From Sphingobium sp. AP50 (GTDB taxonomy: Bacteria > Pseudomonadota > Alphaproteobacteria > Sphingomonadales > Sphingomonadaceae), in assembly GCF_900109095.1 (NCBI RefSeq), contig NZ_FNYZ01000032.1:1-36086 (forward strand): a stretch of 36,086 nucleotides of DNA. Reading direction: 5' to 3'. Below, piece after piece: positions 1-6,725 of the stretch (its first letter is position 1; each line of letters begins with the position of its first letter). Position numbers and translations under genes: made by a program. Under the pieces are notes generated by a model. It made no database searches. It saw only the letters and a program-made list of their open reading frames with translations, and had not been told where the DNA came from.

Positions 1-52
1 CCATGGCAATGCCCTCCAACCGGCACCCATAGATTCAGACATTCATCGCTTT

Positions 53-87
53 GGGAATCCCCAACGTGAGTCAGGATCATTGGAGGT
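53..87 (+). repeat. Relic resembling the leader of the right-end insertion sequence
   Basis: This stretch has GGGAATCCC followed by GTGAGTCA, six bases, then TTGGAGGT. The insertion sequence at the right edge has GGGATTCCC, then GTGATTCA, six bases, then TTGGAGGT (36021-36065). The last two blocks match in 15 of 16 positions with identical spacing; the distance to the first block differs. No transposase start codon follows here. It may be the diverged 5-prime end of a related element, or chance similarity around a ribosome-binding-site-like block. Confidence 0.3.
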
Positions 88-149
88 TGGTATTAGCTTC
101 TGCACCAACGATGCGATATGATAAAATCATATTAGACCGGAGGTTAGAC

Positions 150-398
150 ATGGCTGCAAAGGCTATTACGGTAACGCTTGGTGAAATGTCATCTCATTCC
201 GAGCGCCATTTAGCGTCTGGCCGATATGCCTCCATGAGTGAAGTAATGTGAGCGGGTTTACGCGCACTGGATCGCGAAGAGGCTGTACTGGATGAACTGG
301 TGCGCGTCCGCGTTGCGGAAGCCCTAGCTGATCCCCGCCCCCCAATGCCGCTCAACAAGGCATTTGCCCAGGTAAGGGCCTCCATCGCCAAGGCATGA
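150..398 (+). pseudogene. parD: ParD-family antitoxin, interrupted by an in-frame stop
   Basis: Read through a single TGA at 249-251, this frame gives an 82-residue protein, the usual ParD size. The start follows a good ribosome binding site (GGAGG at 140-144). The N-terminal half has the ParD ribbon-helix-helix pattern: VTLGE near residue 8, then ASGRYAS and SEVM. The next residue in the family is normally Arg (SEVVRAGLR), so the stop is best explained by CGA to TGA. The second half (AGLRAL, then an acidic helix) is the toxin-binding tail and remains open to 398. The stop should leave only a 33-residue peptide without the toxin-neutralising part. It overlaps the parE start by 4 nt, as usual for parDE. 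ParD identity is by pattern. Confidence 0.7.
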
Positions 399-466
399 TC
401 TACGAGGTGCAACTGTCGGCATTGGCGATCAAGGATTTGATTGCACTTCACCAATGTCCCAACTGA
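395..466 (+). pseudogene. parE: ParE-like toxin remnant (23 codons)
   Basis: The ATG overlaps the parD stop (ATGA), the normal parDE arrangement. The first residues, MIYEVQLSALAIKDLIAL, match the opening strand and helix of RelE/ParE toxins (pattern Y-V-L-S-A-DL). The frame then ends at 464-466, whereas ParE is normally about 95-100 residues, so the fold and active surface are absent. Loss of toxin function together with the parD nonsense codon suggests the module decayed as a unit. Confidence 0.55.
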
Positions 467-641
467 TGCCTAACATATGGCCGATCTCATAGATGATAGT
501 GTCGGCCAACGCGTCTGGCGTGGCATCAAGCAGGAAGTGTGTGTTGAACTCGACCTGCCCGCAGCGGCCCCATCTGGATCATATCGCGCTGGACTGTCTC
601 CGCGTGAGCGATATGGATGTCCGAAGGGGAGAGAGGGGATT

Positions 642-926
642 ATGGTTCGATCTGAATTGATACAGAAGCTGGCTCTGGAGAATCCGAACCTCACGCATAG
701 CGAGGTAGAAAAGATTGTGGCGCTCTTCTTCGACGGGATTGTCGAGCAGCTCAAGCGCGGCGGCCGCGTTGAACTGCGAGGTTTCGGGGCATTTTCCGTG
801 CGCGCGCGCGACGCACGTACCGGTCGCAATCCAAGAACCGGTGACGCCGTCGCAGTTGATGCCAAACAGGTCGTGCATTTCAAGGTCGGCAAAGGCCTTT
901 ATGGACGCATCAATCAGGAGGAATGA
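642..926 (+). CDS. ihfB: Integration host factor subunit beta
   Basis: Encodes 94 residues, the same length as typical IhfB. The start MVRSELIQKLA follows a purine-rich site (GAGAGGGG). The DNABII core is present: helix LTHSEVEKIV, then GGRVELRGFGAF, the GRNPRTGD arm with its intercalating proline, and a basic C-terminal stretch. IHF-beta normally pairs with an alpha subunit to bend DNA at recombination, replication and transfer origins. No alpha subunit is in the window, so this copy may act as a homodimer, pair with the chromosomal alpha, or substitute for host IHF on the element. An in-frame extension upstream to 477 is unlikely because it adds a tail unlike the family. Confidence 0.9.
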   Translation: MVRSELIQKLALENPNLTHSEVEKIVALFFDGIVEQLKRGGRVELRGFGAFSVRARDARTGRNPRTGDAVAVDAKQVVHFKVGKGLYGRINQEE

Positions 927-1329
927 TGGGCGTCTGGAAAGACCGATCTGAAAACTATCCTGCTACCATCAAGGTCGCTGTCGGGGCATATAGGTGCTGA
1001 CCCGATAGCCAGGCCCCGGCAAAAGCCGAGGCGCAGACGTGCCGGACGCCGCGGGTAACCTGCACATGATCTGACCCTGCCTCGAGGCAACTCTATCGGC
1101 AGTGCGCCTCGCGCGTCCGGTTTGCATCTGCTTCACCAGACATGCAAACCACCTGGACCCCATCAGTGCGGAAATAGTTGACGTCCGGCCTTTATATGCT
1201 GATGCATGGCTTGCCATCATTGGACTGTATGGTGGGCGAGCAGATACGACGGTGCCTGTTCGCCCTTACATGCCATAAGCGCATCGGCTCGGCGCAAAAT
1301 GCAATCGCTGCAGGCGCCATCTCGGCAGC
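927..1329. other. Gene-free stretch between ihfB and the lasso cyclase gene
   Basis: I see no convincing gene. A 25-codon frame (926-1000) overlaps the ihfB stop but has no recognisable product. A perfect 9-bp inverted repeat, GGTTTGCAT (1119-1127) and ATGCAAACC (1142-1150) with a 14-base loop, could be an operator or a weak hairpin. This region receives convergent transcription from ihfB (plus) and the lasso operon (minus). Confidence 0.5.
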
Positions 1330-3078
1330 CTACAGCCAGCATCTGGCCCAGCTTTCAGCATCGACAAGCCTGAAGATTTTCCAGCAGGATGTGTCGCGAT
1401 GCACCTGCGGCTGCCGGCAGCGGCGAGATATGGCATCGACTTCGATCAACCCCTGACCGGCAAGCCACCCTTCGCAGAGCCAGGCCTCGATACGGGATTT
1501 ATTGCTTTCGAACAGGTCGATCACGAAGCTGTCAGGGCTCCCTTTCGAGCGCCTCTCGAGTATCTCGCTCGGCAACAATTCTGCAAATCCTTGGCGCGCA
1601 ATCACCCTGTTCTGCCCGCCACTGATCCACGCCCAGCTGGGTATCGAAAGACATGTCTCGACCACCGGCTGAGCCAGAAGCGGCCAGAGGGTTGGCCGTG
1701 CATGTTCACGTTCATGCCCTTCGAGATGATTGAGGACACCCAAGATCCAGGCAATATGCTGCGCCTTCCCTGGCAATTCCCCCGGCGGGGCGCGCATCCA
1801 TTCATGGGTGATTTCGCTTTGGGCAACGGATCGGGCCTCGGGCCCGAGGAAGGCCCGTTCGAGTGGCCAATGATAGTCGCGACTGCGCGCCCATGCTCGA
1901 TTGAGGCCCCGCCACATCACCTTCCATTGCGGACTGTCCGTGAGAAGAGCGAGGTCTTTCGCGGTCGTCCAGGCATGGATACCCGGACCTGTTTCCAGCA
2001 GCCGGTCCGCAAATGGCCGTGCGGAGTGAACATAGCAGAAGATATTATCCCCTCCCCCGCCGCTCATATAGGCGTCAGCGCCTATCCGGTCCGCCAGCTC
2101 CATCTGTATCCTGTCGCCAGACTGGGCGAAACATCGCGAAACTGGCCGCGGAAGATGCGCCGCCGAGCTATGGGTTATGTCGATATCATCGCAACGCTCT
2201 TCAATCTCGAACAGGGGCTTGCCAAGATGCTCGGCTACAAGGCGGGCATAGCGCCGTTCGTCCCCGGCTCCATCGGGGGTCACCAGAGTGAAGCAGCTGA
2301 ATTCCACATCTGCCGCCGCCATGCTCGCTGCAAGGATAGAAGAATCGAGGCCGCCTGAAAGGCCAAGCAGGATATGATTGCGACCGCTCGCCTGTTTGGC
2401 CGTTGCATCGATAATCCGCTCGCGCACAAGACCGGGCGCGCGACCCAGTTCATCCACCTGTCCCTCCCGACCAGCAAAGCGCCAGGGACGCCAGTGAGAA
2501 CTTGTGACGGGGTGGCCGCTCTCCAGGCAAAGCTGATGTCCTGCCTCGACCTCTTTCAGTCCGTGCAGACAGGTCGACGCAAGCCGAGCATTGATGTTGA
2601 GAAGATGCCGCTGCACGGCTTCTCTGTCGATGGTGAGCGGCACGCCCGTCGCCTGGATCAGCCGTGCTGTGTTGGAGACGATGACCACCCCCTCATGCTC
2701 GGCATAGTAGCAGGGCAGATGACCCATCGGACTTCTGGCAACCCAGGCATCGGTTGGATCATCGCCTTCCGCGACAATGACATAATCCCCCCAATTATCC
2801 CGGATAACAGCTCTCCAGTCGGAAAAGGCAAGATGTTCGCCATGCCCGGTCGTGGCGTCGAACGCCCTTGCATCTGGTCCATGCAGGACACCAAGGATCG
2901 CTCCCCTGCCCTCAGCCATGAGCGCGCACGGGAGCGCAGGATCGGCGAATAGGTTGAAAGCGGCTGATCTGAAGCGTTGCACGAGGAGCGGGTCATGGCT
3001 TCTGGCCCGCTTCAGCAGCCGATCGCAGGTTTCGGGATCGGCGGCGCCATGAATGATGAGATAGTTGCCCGGGATCAT
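1330..3078 (-). CDS. Lasso peptide cyclase (asparagine synthetase-like C protein)
   Basis: A 582-residue homologue of class B asparagine synthetase, the family of lasso macrolactam synthetases. The N-terminal third resembles the glutaminase-like domain but lacks a catalytic N-terminal Cys. The ATP-pyrophosphatase domain has the P-loop SGGLDSS at residues 241-247 and a later glycine-rich segment (SGGGGD). By family knowledge it adenylates the side-chain carboxylate at core position 8 or 9 and condenses it with the alpha-amine of Gly1, closing the ring around the tail. Its ATG overlaps the stop of the B gene by 4 nt, so the two are translationally coupled. Length and position after a precursor and a transglutaminase-like B protein argue against ordinary asparagine synthetase. 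Confidence 0.92.
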   Translation of the reverse strand: MIPGNYLIIHGAADPETCDRLLKRARSHDPLLVQRFRSAAFNLFADPALPCALMAEGRGAILGVLHGPDARAFDATTGHGEHLAFSDWRAVIRDNWGDYVIVAEGDDPTDAWVARSPMGHLPCYYAEHEGVVIVSNTARLIQATGVPLTIDREAVQRHLLNINARLASTCLHGLKEVEAGHQLCLESGHPVTSSHWRPWRFAGREGQVDELGRAPGLVRERIIDATAKQASGRNHILLGLSGGLDSSILAASMAAADVEFSCFTLVTPDGAGDERRYARLVAEHLGKPLFEIEERCDDIDITHSSAAHLPRPVSRCFAQSGDRIQMELADRIGADAYMSGGGGDNIFCYVHSARPFADRLLETGPGIHAWTTAKDLALLTDSPQWKVMWRGLNRAWARSRDYHWPLERAFLGPEARSVAQSEITHEWMRAPPGELPGKAQHIAWILGVLNHLEGHEREHARPTLWPLLAQPVVETCLSIPSWAWISGGQNRVIARQGFAELLPSEILERRSKGSPDSFVIDLFESNKSRIEAWLCEGWLAGQGLIEVDAISRRCRQPQVHRDTSCWKIFRLVDAESWARCWL

Positions 3079-3728
3079 TGCGCATAGACCGGAGTGAAGA
3101 CCTCGACCCGAGAGAGGCGATCGTTCAGCGCCCGATCACCCAACTGAACCCAGCAGTGCGCGCTGAACGGCCGCGGCGAGATACCGAAGATGATGTCGAC
3201 CGGATATCCCATCCTATAGGCGATGCGGGCATAGCCGAGCGACATGGCAAGGCATTGATCCTCACCCGTCCAGACGCGCAGCCGATCGAATGCGGCAGCG
3301 AGCTCTCCGAGCGGTCCATCCACCTCAGGTGCGACATCAACTGACGGTTTGGAATGCGCAAGCTCCGCGAGCAGATTTCCTACAGTCCGCTGCCTTAATC
3401 GGATTTTGGCATGAAGATAGGCAAGCGCTGCCCTCAAGATTAGCATGAAGCTGGGCCTGATCGGTGTGCCGACCTCCATGCCCGCGACAGCCGGGTGCCT
3501 GGCGGCAAAGGGCTGGAGCTGCCTGCCCTCTCCTTGCCGTAGAAACAACGCAAGCGCCGGAGACAGGCTGGTCTGGCCCATTATGTCCGGATCCATGGCG
3601 AGCAACGCCGAAAAGAGATGCTGGTCCTGCTCGCCAAGCGCGAAATATCGATCAGCGTCGCGGTCGAGGAAAAAATGGCGGTTGGCGGCGGTGCAAAAGG
3701 TCACGCCTGCGCGCAGCATATAGGCCAT
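3075..3728 (-). CDS. Lasso peptide B protein: leader recognition plus transglutaminase-like protease
   Basis: A fused proteobacterial B protein. The N-terminal 70 residues (GVTFCTAANRHFF, then a helix) fit the recognition element that binds the leader peptide. The C-terminal part is transglutaminase-like, with probable catalytic Cys159 (EDQCLAMS), His191 (SAHCWV) and an Asp near 203 (ALND). It removes the leader so that Gly1 can be cyclised. I chose the ATG at 3728 (217 residues) because AAGGAGG lies 7 bases upstream and downstream of the A/B hairpin. An upstream in-frame ATG at 3791 overlaps the precursor stop (ATGA) and would give 238 residues, but it would place the hairpin inside the coding sequence. 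Confidence 0.88.
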   Translation of the reverse strand: MAYMLRAGVTFCTAANRHFFLDRDADRYFALGEQDQHLFSALLAMDPDIMGQTSLSPALALFLRQGEGRQLQPFAARHPAVAGMEVGTPIRPSFMLILRAALAYLHAKIRLRQRTVGNLLAELAHSKPSVDVAPEVDGPLGELAAAFDRLRVWTGEDQCLAMSLGYARIAYRMGYPVDIIFGISPRPFSAHCWVQLGDRALNDRLSRVEVFTPVYAQ

Positions 3729-3750
3729 GCCCATGCCTCCTTGCAGAAAA

Positions 3751-3779
3751 TGCCAGCGCGCCGCGGGGACGCGCTGGCA
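3751..3779 (-). promoter_or_regulatory. Hairpin between lasso precursor and B gene
   Basis: A perfect 10-bp stem, TGCCAGCGCG and CGCGCTGGCA, with a 9-base loop, followed on the minus strand by TTTT. It lies after the precursor stop and before the B ribosome binding site. Such A/B hairpins are known from proteobacterial lasso clusters. They probably stabilise precursor mRNA or partly terminate transcription so that precursor exceeds enzyme. Confidence 0.8.
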
Positions 3780-3787
3780 CCTGGCAA

Positions 3788-3910
3788 TCATTCGTCGGTG
3801 AGGCCCGTCAGCTGCTGCTGACCCACGATGTCGCCCGACCCGGCAGGCGGTCCTTTGGTTTCGGCGGCGATTTCACCCAGATCGATGAGTGCCTCTTCAT
3901 GCTTTTCCAT
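3788..3910 (-). CDS. Lasso peptide precursor (A protein)
   Basis: A 40-residue peptide with a strong ribosome binding site (GGAGG, 6-7 bases before ATG). Residues 1-19 form an acidic leader (MEKHEEALIDLGEIAAETK) whose penultimate residue is Thr18, the hallmark required by lasso proteases. The predicted core is residues 20-40: ring GPPAGSGD, then a 13-residue tail starting IVG and ending TDE. Gly at core position 1 and Asp at position 8 give an 8-residue macrolactam. Core length, Gly/Pro-rich ring and acidic C-terminus resemble sphingomonad lasso peptides such as sphingonodin and syanodin (from memory, not searched). There is no Cys, so it would be a class II lasso. The bulky plug residue is unclear; Gln or Leu in the tail are candidates. 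Confidence 0.9.
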   Translation of the reverse strand: MEKHEEALIDLGEIAAETKGPPAGSGDIVGQQQLTGLTDE

Positions 3911-3928
3911 AACTACCTCCATCAATAA

Positions 3929-3944
3929 GCCGTCTCATGACGGC
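3929..3944 (-). promoter_or_regulatory. Small hairpin in the lasso precursor leader RNA
   Basis: A perfect 6-bp stem (GCCGTC and GACGGC) with a 4-base loop lies 18 bases upstream of the precursor ATG, just before its ribosome binding site. It could protect the 5-prime end or modulate initiation. The surrounding 160 bases are markedly AT-rich compared with the genes. Confidence 0.4.
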
Positions 3945-3959
3945 CTACCAATATTAAGA

Positions 3960-4006
3960 GGCGGCATTTCCAACGAGAATAATATACGCAACCATATTGG
4001 CGGCAT
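3960..4006. promoter_or_regulatory. Direct repeats in the lasso operon promoter region
   Basis: GGCGGCAT occurs at 3960-3967 and again at 3999-4006, 39 bases apart, in the AT-rich segment between the GntR gene and the precursor. They are candidate binding sites for the neighbouring regulator; this is inference from position only. Confidence 0.25.
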
Positions 4007-4047
4007 ATATGTCAGGATGGCATCTAATTTAACAGACAATAAGCGCA

Positions 4048-4076
4048 ATTATCTGAAAATGGACGAAATACATCAA
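4048..4076 (-). promoter_or_regulatory. Candidate sigma-70 type promoter for the lasso operon
   Basis: On the minus strand, TTGATG (4076-4071) and GATAAT (4053-4048) are 17 bases apart, close to the vegetative consensus. The -35 element overlaps the end of the GntR gene. Transcription from here would give a leader of about 130 bases before the precursor, including the small hairpin. Confidence 0.3.
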
Positions 4077-4708
4077 GTTACAACATATTGTTGAATGGAA
4101 ATCTGCTCATATATTTTTTCCACGCTTAACAGACGTCTCTTGTGATAATGCCAAAGCGCTATTCTGGCCTTATGTTTGTTTCCTGAATGAATATGCTCCC
4201 ATAGCGAGTGCAACTCACTCCGACAGCGGCCGAGCACATATTCGTGGCGCCGCACGATCTGCAGCCGCGAGTGCAGCGCAGATATGGCTTCGAGATGTTC
4301 CGGATTATTCGAAAGGCGCGCCAGCCGCTCGAACAGCTGCCCTGTCGCTTGCGCATGCTGCACACGGCCAGCTGTGCCAGACTGGGCAGCGACCGGCGCC
4401 TCGCCGATCAACTCGAGCTGCGGCACATTTCTGGCGATGGAATGCAATATGTCCGCCTGCCATCTGTAGAGATGACTGATGGTCAGCGGGTCAAGGGTCG
4501 GCACGACAAAGCCGCCGCCAGCCTGCATCATGATGGCGCGCTCACCCACCAGCCGATGGAGAGCATCGCGGACCGGCGTCACGCTGGTCCCGAACCGGTC
4601 GGCTATCTGGCTTGTGATCAGGGAAGCACCAGGGCGAAATTCTCCGGCCATGATGGCTTCGCGCACATCATGGTAGAGCCGCTCGGCCGTCACAGCATCA
4701 GGAGACAT
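4073..4708 (-). CDS. GntR-family transcriptional regulator next to the lasso cluster
   Basis: About 211 residues. The N-terminal winged helix has the GntR pattern: an early helix (AERLYHDVREAIMAGEFRPG), then QIADRFGTSVTPVRDALHRL and a wing ending GGGFVVPTL. The helical C-terminal region looks like a short FCD-type effector or dimerisation domain but lacks an obvious metal-binding His set. The start at 4708 follows GGGAGGGAGC; an upstream in-frame ATG at 4777 adds 23 unlike residues. It lies on the same strand 162 bases before the precursor gene, so it probably controls the lasso operon. Its ligand cannot be guessed from sequence. Confidence 0.8.
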   Translation of the reverse strand: MSPDAVTAERLYHDVREAIMAGEFRPGASLITSQIADRFGTSVTPVRDALHRLVGERAIMMQAGGGFVVPTLDPLTISHLYRWQADILHSIARNVPQLELIGEAPVAAQSGTAGRVQHAQATGQLFERLARLSNNPEHLEAISALHSRLQIVRRHEYVLGRCRSELHSLWEHIHSGNKHKARIALWHYHKRRLLSVEKIYEQISIQQYVVT

Positions 4709-5379
4709 GCTCCCTCCCATAGTGCAAAATGTTTGCCGTCGATCCCCTGCGGAGGAGCCTCCTCGATGCAGGCGCATATCCTGTCATATGTTGCGCATCC
4801 TCGTATGATGAGTCGCTTCGGGGCTTTGCGACGGGGCAGCAGCCGAGCGCTCCGGTCCGTTGTCTGGATTATGATATGAACCACGTTCTCAGCCGGGCTG
4901 ACCGCAACCGGTCTCGAAGCGTTATATGCTCTAAAGCGTTCTCGACGCCGCCCTTGGGCCGGTCCTGACCCCGTCTCGCCAATGGAGAAAAGCCCGGCGC
5001 TGGAACGTGCCCCAAGCAGATCGAAACAAAGTCGGCGGCGGCCATCCCCAGCTGACCTGGGACGCGAAAAAAGGAGCTGGAGCAGCTGGTCGATGCAATC
5101 GGATCGGCTTCTGCTCGGTGCCATGATCCGGTCATCCCTGATCGGATCATGGCCCATCGCTCGTCTACCGGTCGCATTGTCCAAGCGGCTTACGATGTCA
5201 TCTGCCTCGAACAAACCACAGGCATCCATGCATTTCGGCGGTCCGGTCGCTGGTTGAGGACTGCCGCGCAAACGGATAAGGCGGATCGGAAGGTCCCAGA
5301 GCAGGGTCTATGCCGATGTTGCTGCGGACCCTGTTCTAGGCCGCCACCCAAGCACAGCCGTCGCTCCACCAGGCTGCGA
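4709..5379. other. Gene-free stretch of about 670 bases
   Basis: No frame here looks like a real protein on either strand; the longest open frames are Arg/Ser-rich shadows. It may hold the GntR promoter and decayed mobile-element sequence. A perfect 11-bp inverted repeat, GCCATGATCCG (5120-5130) and CGGATCATGGC (5143-5153), is the only strong structure. A weaker pair, CAGGGTC and GACCCTG, lies near 5302-5334. Confidence 0.45.
5120..5153. repeat. 11-bp perfect inverted repeat
   Basis: GCCATGATCCG and CGGATCATGGC are separated by 12 bases inside a stretch without genes. No run of T follows on either side, so it is more like an operator or mobile-element end than a terminator. Confidence 0.5.
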
Positions 5380-5802
5380 TTAATTGCGCATTGCAGATGT
5401 AGTGCGCAACGCCAGCAGAAACTGATCCATGAGTGCGAGGCCGTGGTCGGATAGCCGGGCGAGGCGACGCCGACCATCTTTGGGATCAACCCATCTGTCC
5501 ACGAGTCCACGCTCGTGCAGCCGGCGCAGATGGGTGAGGCCCGTCGAAACTGGCGCGCAATCAGCAACGAAGAGACTGGAAATTCGTCGTTCCGAGCCAT
5601 GGTGGGCGCGCAGGTCAAGCAAGATGTCCCAGCTGGGATCAGAGAAAATGCCGTTGCCGAAAAACTGTGCGCGGCGCCGCCGCGAGGCCAAAATCGATCT
5701 GGCGAGATCCGCCAGGCTGTCCTTTTCAGCCCTGCTCTCCAGTGACTGGCTTTTCCTCATGCCCAAAGATACTTGTGGGGCTTGCAGATATGTCGGCTGC
5801 AT
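5380..5802 (-). CDS. MarR-like winged-helix regulator
   Basis: About 140 residues. The core FSDPSWDILLDLRAHHG, then VSTGLTHLRRLHERGLVDRWVDPKDGRRRLARLSDHG, is the MarR winged helix with the DGRR-type wing loop. The start at 5802 has GGAGG 8 bases upstream and makes the gene overlap the preceding membrane-protein gene by 77 bases; an internal ATG at 5760 would shorten the overlap. It is last in a four-gene minus-strand block and may regulate that block. Family assignment is firm at fold level; the ligand and targets are unknown. Confidence 0.72.
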   Translation of the reverse strand: MQPTYLQAPQVSLGMRKSQSLESRAEKDSLADLARSILASRRRRAQFFGNGIFSDPSWDILLDLRAHHGSERRISSLFVADCAPVSTGLTHLRRLHERGLVDRWVDPKDGRRRLARLSDHGLALMDQFLLALRTTSAMRN

Positions 5803-6274
5803 CGGCCGGACCTCCATCTCTATATGTATCGGGAAGCTCCCACCGCCAGGACGGGTCGCGGCCATAGCGCCGCTTTCTGCGGCAATGGCGCATCGTGCCG
5901 GCAATCAGAATGGCGAGGAGCAGATAGGACCAGACGGCTACATAATTGCCATAGGCGAAGGGGATGACATCCGCACGAAGGCCGTTCACATGGCCTGCAA
6001 CCGCGCATCCCTGAAAGACCGCCATCCACATCGGCCAGTAGCGGGTCGAAAATAGCGACATGGCATAGAGGGCGACGAATGCAGCCAGATCAACCGCGAG
6101 CATCGTGCCCTCAACGCCGCTGTAGCGCAATGCCAGGGGCTTGATCACCCAATGGCTGAGCTGAAAATCCGCCACCAGAATGACAGCTGCCAGCCTTTCC
6201 GGCACACCTCCGCGCACGAGCGCGAATCCGGACGATCCCAAATAGAATATGTTGAACAGGATAATCCGCAGCAC
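5726..6274 (-). CDS. Membrane protein of unknown function
   Basis: A 182-residue protein starting with GTG. It has four or five hydrophobic segments (for example IILFNIFYLGSSGFALV near the start and YLLLAILIAGTM near residue 125), then a basic cytoplasmic stretch (RHCRRKRRYGRD) and a polar tail. I do not recognise the family. It lies 29 bases after the small unknown protein and overlaps the MarR-like gene, so the block is probably one transcript. It could be a membrane partner of the regulators; nothing shows a transport or enzyme motif. Confidence 0.65.
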   Translation of the reverse strand: MLRIILFNIFYLGSSGFALVRGGVPERLAAVILVADFQLSHWVIKPLALRYSGVEGTMLAVDLAAFVALYAMSLFSTRYWPMWMAVFQGCAVAGHVNGLRADVIPFAYGNYVAVWSYLLLAILIAGTMRHCRRKRRYGRDPSWRWELPDTYRDGGPADAADISASPTSIFGHEEKPVTGEQG

Positions 6275-6303
6275 GCCTGGTCCCTAATTTGCGACGGGCA
6301 GAC

Positions 6304-6687
6304 TTAGCCCGTCATCCGTCCGTGATCATCGGAGACCTGATCGGCGGCCTGAGCAACATTGGGAATGATATCCTTGTCGCCGCCGCCCATCTCGGGAAGG
6401 CGCAAGGCGCGCCTCGTCTGCTCCAGATGGTTATGGCCTTCGACCGCCGCGCCCATGGCCTGGTTGATGTGCCCCAGAGCGGCCACGAACCGGTCGATTA
6501 CCTCCTGCCCGACGACAACGGACATGTTCGCCTTTGCTCTGGCCACCGGCAGTTGCCCAATAAGGAGTGAAACACTTGCCAGGGTCCGTCCGAGATCCTT
6601 CTCGAAAGTTTCCAGGCTTGTGAATATCTCGGTGGCAGCTTCGCGTCGCCGAAGCTGGTTCTGGCGCAATTCCATAAATGACATCAT
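6304..6687 (-). CDS. Small helical protein of unknown function
   Basis: About 127 residues from the ATG at 6687 (a second ATG at 6684 follows directly), with GGGAGAAG just upstream. The sequence is largely alpha-helical and soluble, with segments such as FTSLETFEKDLGRTLASVSLLIGQLP and repeated Ala/Val-rich helices, and no signal peptide or membrane segment. No motif is recognised. It lies between the LuxR-type and membrane-protein genes with gaps of 38 and 29 bases, which argues for co-transcription. Confidence 0.6.
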   Translation of the reverse strand: MMSFMELRQNQLRRREAATEIFTSLETFEKDLGRTLASVSLLIGQLPVARAKANMSVVVGQEVIDRFVAALGHINQAMGAAVEGHNHLEQTRRALRLPEMGGGDKDIIPNVAQAADQVSDDHGRMTG

Positions 6688-6725
6688 TCTTCTCCCTGTC
6701 TGGGGCGAACCCAAAAGAACCGGGC

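Noticed and set aside
428..548. Minus-strand fragment reading IIYEIGHMLG, resembling a metzincin HExGHxxG motif
   Set aside because: First His is Tyr, and the frame is only about 40 codons without a start; similarity is probably chance or a relic.
926..1000. 24-residue ORF overlapping the ihfB stop
   Set aside because: Position is suggestive, but there is no recognisable product and it ends quickly.
1399..2358. 319-codon plus-strand frame
   Set aside because: Antisense to the well-supported lasso cyclase; composition is that of a shadow, with no motif.
5384..5409. 7-bp inverted repeat TTGCGCA / TGCGCAA at the end of the MarR-like gene
   Set aside because: Short, overlaps coding sequence, and lacks a T run; not a convincing terminator.
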